A program made the translations under genes and the position numbers. From Cellvibrio sp. PSBB023 (GTDB lineage Bacteria > Pseudomonadota > Gammaproteobacteria > Pseudomonadales > Cellvibrionaceae), in contig NZ_CP019799.1 of the NCBI RefSeq assembly GCF_002007605.1, positions 4,070,001 through 4,134,000 on the forward strand: DNA of 64,000 nt, written 5' to 3'. Of this stretch, positions 62,841-64,000 are shown in pieces; positions within the stretch are counted from its first letter, which is position 1; each line of letters begins with the position of its first letter. The notes beneath the pieces were generated by a model, which did not search any database, had not been told where the DNA came from, and saw only the letters and a program-made list of their open reading frames with translations.

Positions 62841-63455
62841 ATGGCTGATTTGTCGCGGTTAAAGGCTGATGTTGATTTTATGAAAACGCTGGCTGCGGAA
62901 GGGGCGCAGGTACCCTTGACTGCTGGTTTGCCGTTGTTTCTGGCGGGTGTGATTTTTGGCGCTGCGGCCTTGTTGCATTATGCCAGTGTGTCATTCGCTG
63001 TATTTGATGGAATATCTACGCTGTCAATCTGGGGTGGCGCACTCTTGTTGTACGCCCTTTGGGGGATAGGTTGGGGAATGAAAAATCGTGCAGCGTTTAA
63101 GGTTCAGGGAAATAAAAACCGTGTGGTGGGAACGGTTTGGGCGGGAATTGGTTTCTCAATTTTTCTCTTTAGTGTGACTCTGGCGATCATTAGTTATCGC
63201 TTACAAAATTCCCAGTTGGGCGTGTTTATGATGCCTGTGGTGTTGGGGCTGTATGGGCTAGGTTGGATTATCACTGCAGAAGTCTCTGCGCAGCGTTGGA
63301 TGGCCTTGGTTGGTGTGGGGTGTTTTGTTGTTGTGCCGCTCATCGCCTGGTTGTCATTGCGCCCTGAGCAATTGCTTGTATATGCCTTGGCTTTGATTGG
63401 CTCGGCGTTGATACCTGGGTGGTTATTAATGGCGAAAGAGAAAATGGTGACATGA
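62841..63455 (+). CDS. Polytopic membrane protein paired with a winged-helix regulator
   Basis: A 204-residue inner-membrane protein with about six helices (about 28-46, 55-71, 94-114, 122-141, 149-164, 169-188), short loops, and no recognised family. The ATG at 62841 is chosen because GGAG lies 6 nt upstream; upstream in-frame residues are not conserved-looking. Its stop overlaps the regulator start (ATGA), as in small membrane-protein/PadR- or MarR-like pairs that set the level of a membrane stress or signal system. Confidence 0.72.
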   Translation: MADLSRLKADVDFMKTLAAEGAQVPLTAGLPLFLAGVIFGAAALLHYASVSFAVFDGISTLSIWGGALLLYALWGIGWGMKNRAAFKVQGNKNRVVGTVWAGIGFSIFLFSVTLAIISYRLQNSQLGVFMMPVVLGLYGLGWIITAEVSAQRWMALVGVGCFVVVPLIAWLSLRPEQLLVYALALIGSALIPGWLLMAKEKMVT

Positions 63456-63775
63456 GCGATCTTTTCTCACTCGACTCGGTTGATGATGTTATCCATGGCC
63501 GCTTGCGGCTTGGTGTCATGGCCTACCTGATCAACGTGGGTGATACCGATTTCGCGCAGTTAAAAGCCAAGACTGCCGCAACCGATGGCAATCTGTCTGT
63601 TCAGTTGCGCAAGCTTGAGGAGGCCGGTTATATCGAGATCGCCAAAAGTTTTGTCGGTAAAAAAACGGTGACGGGTGTGCAATTGACCGAGCAGGGTAGG
63701 CAGGCGTTTATCCGCTATTTGGAAAATATGCAGCGTTTGATCAATGAGGCATCCCTTATTCGCGATGAGAATTAA
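63452..63775 (+). CDS. Small winged-helix transcriptional regulator
   Basis: A 107-residue DNA-binding protein. The winged-helix pattern is clear: [39 protein letters not shown], then the wing [19 protein letters not shown]. This resembles the HTH_34/transcriptional-regulator family close to MarR/PadR. ATG at 63452 within the previous stop codon. Likely autoregulates through the palindrome at 62721-62743. Confidence 0.88.
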   Translation: MSDLFSLDSVDDVIHGRLRLGVMAYLINVGDTDFAQLKAKTAATDGNLSVQLRKLEEAGYIEIAKSFVGKKTVTGVQLTEQGRQAFIRYLENMQRLINEASLIRDEN

Positions 63776-63786
63776 GCTGTTTAGAT

Positions 63787-64000
63787 ATGAAAGATATATT
63801 TTCGCTCATCGATTTTTCCGCTCCCTCGCATGAAGTTGCGCCACAATTAATCGGTGCGCAATTTTTTGTGAATGGTGTGGGCGGAATTATTGTGGAAGTT
63901 GAAGCGTACGACCAAGCCGAACCCGCGTCCCACACATTCTCTGGTCCCAGCGTGCGCAATGCCTCCATGTTTGGCCCGCCGGGTCGCGCTTATGTTTATC
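63787..64000 (+). CDS. DNA-3-methyladenine glycosylase (AAG type), 3' end beyond window
   Basis: 71 codons are visible. The sequence ([52 protein letters not shown]) matches the AAG/MPG-type alkyladenine glycosylase, which removes damaged purines from DNA; the Glu in [14 protein letters not shown] is the catalytic acid region. Starts 11 nt after the regulator's stop. Confidence 0.85.
   Translation, partial: MKDIFSLIDFSAPSHEVAPQLIGAQFFVNGVGGIIVEVEAYDQAEPASHTFSGPSVRNASMFGPPGRAYVY

Noticed and set aside
1..64000. tRNA, rRNA and CRISPR arrays
   Set aside because: None were recognised by eye on either strand; short tRNA genes could still be missed without a covariance search.

Overview
The window looks like the chromosome of a Gammaproteobacterium of the Cellvibrionaceae, most likely a Cellvibrio. 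The main evidence is a secreted GH11-CBM60-CE4-CBM10 xylan-degrading enzyme with serine/glycine-rich linkers (the Xyn11A architecture known from Cellvibrio), Pseudomonas-type gene orders (ileS-lspA-fkpB-ispH followed by the fimU-pilVWX-pilY1-pilE minor pilin operon and pilR/pilS), and roughly 50% GC. This assignment is inferred from content; no database comparison was possible.

Layout. 1-5.6 kb is an accessory region: an IS3-family transposase end, a membrane-protein gene cut off by it, a chimeric remnant of a toxin gene, two related immunity genes, a type VI secretion DNase effector of the Tde/Ntox15 kind, and a degenerate thiolase-fold protein. 5.7-8.7 kb holds a cyanide-insensitive-type cytochrome bd oxidase (cydAB) and a GbsR/MarR-type regulator whose upstream region is a perfect 38-bp palindrome. 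8.8-13.3 kb is a reductase cluster (quinone-oxidoreductase-like MDR, two SDRs, an Old Yellow Enzyme) divergent from a TetR regulator. 13.4-16.8 kb is an mbnP-mbnH 'metallo-mystery pair' operon with a third, beta-barrel-like gene. 16.9-19.0 kb is xyn11A. 19.3-27 kb holds assorted genes: two unusual methyltransferases (one fused to a PhyH dioxygenase), a glycerophosphodiesterase, a periplasmic binding protein, an SOS-controlled yebG, and a LprI-MliC lysozyme-inhibitor fusion.

27-35 kb is core: murJ, ribF, an MgtC-like protein, ileS-lspA-fkpB-ispH. 35-45.7 kb is type IV pilus assembly and its two-component regulator. 45.9-53.8 kb is core again: a nadE gene with a single-base frameshift, bamD, rluD-pgeF, a SHOCT-DUF4870 protein, and clpB behind a clear sigma-32 promoter. 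A lone PEP-CTERM protein and a DUF4124 protein follow. 55.5-58.1 kb is ilvI-ilvH preceded by a roughly 310-nt leader with several strong hairpins.

The most novel-looking system is at 58.2-62.7 kb: four tightly packed genes encoding a fatty-acid-hydroxylase-like protein, a fatty acid desaturase, a ketoacyl-synthase-III fused to a heme-oxygenase-like di-iron domain, and a protein I do not recognise. Together they resemble an uncharacterised lipid or hydrocarbon pathway. Just downstream lie a membrane protein and a small winged-helix regulator preceded by a strong palindrome, then the start of a DNA-3-methyladenine glycosylase that runs off the window.
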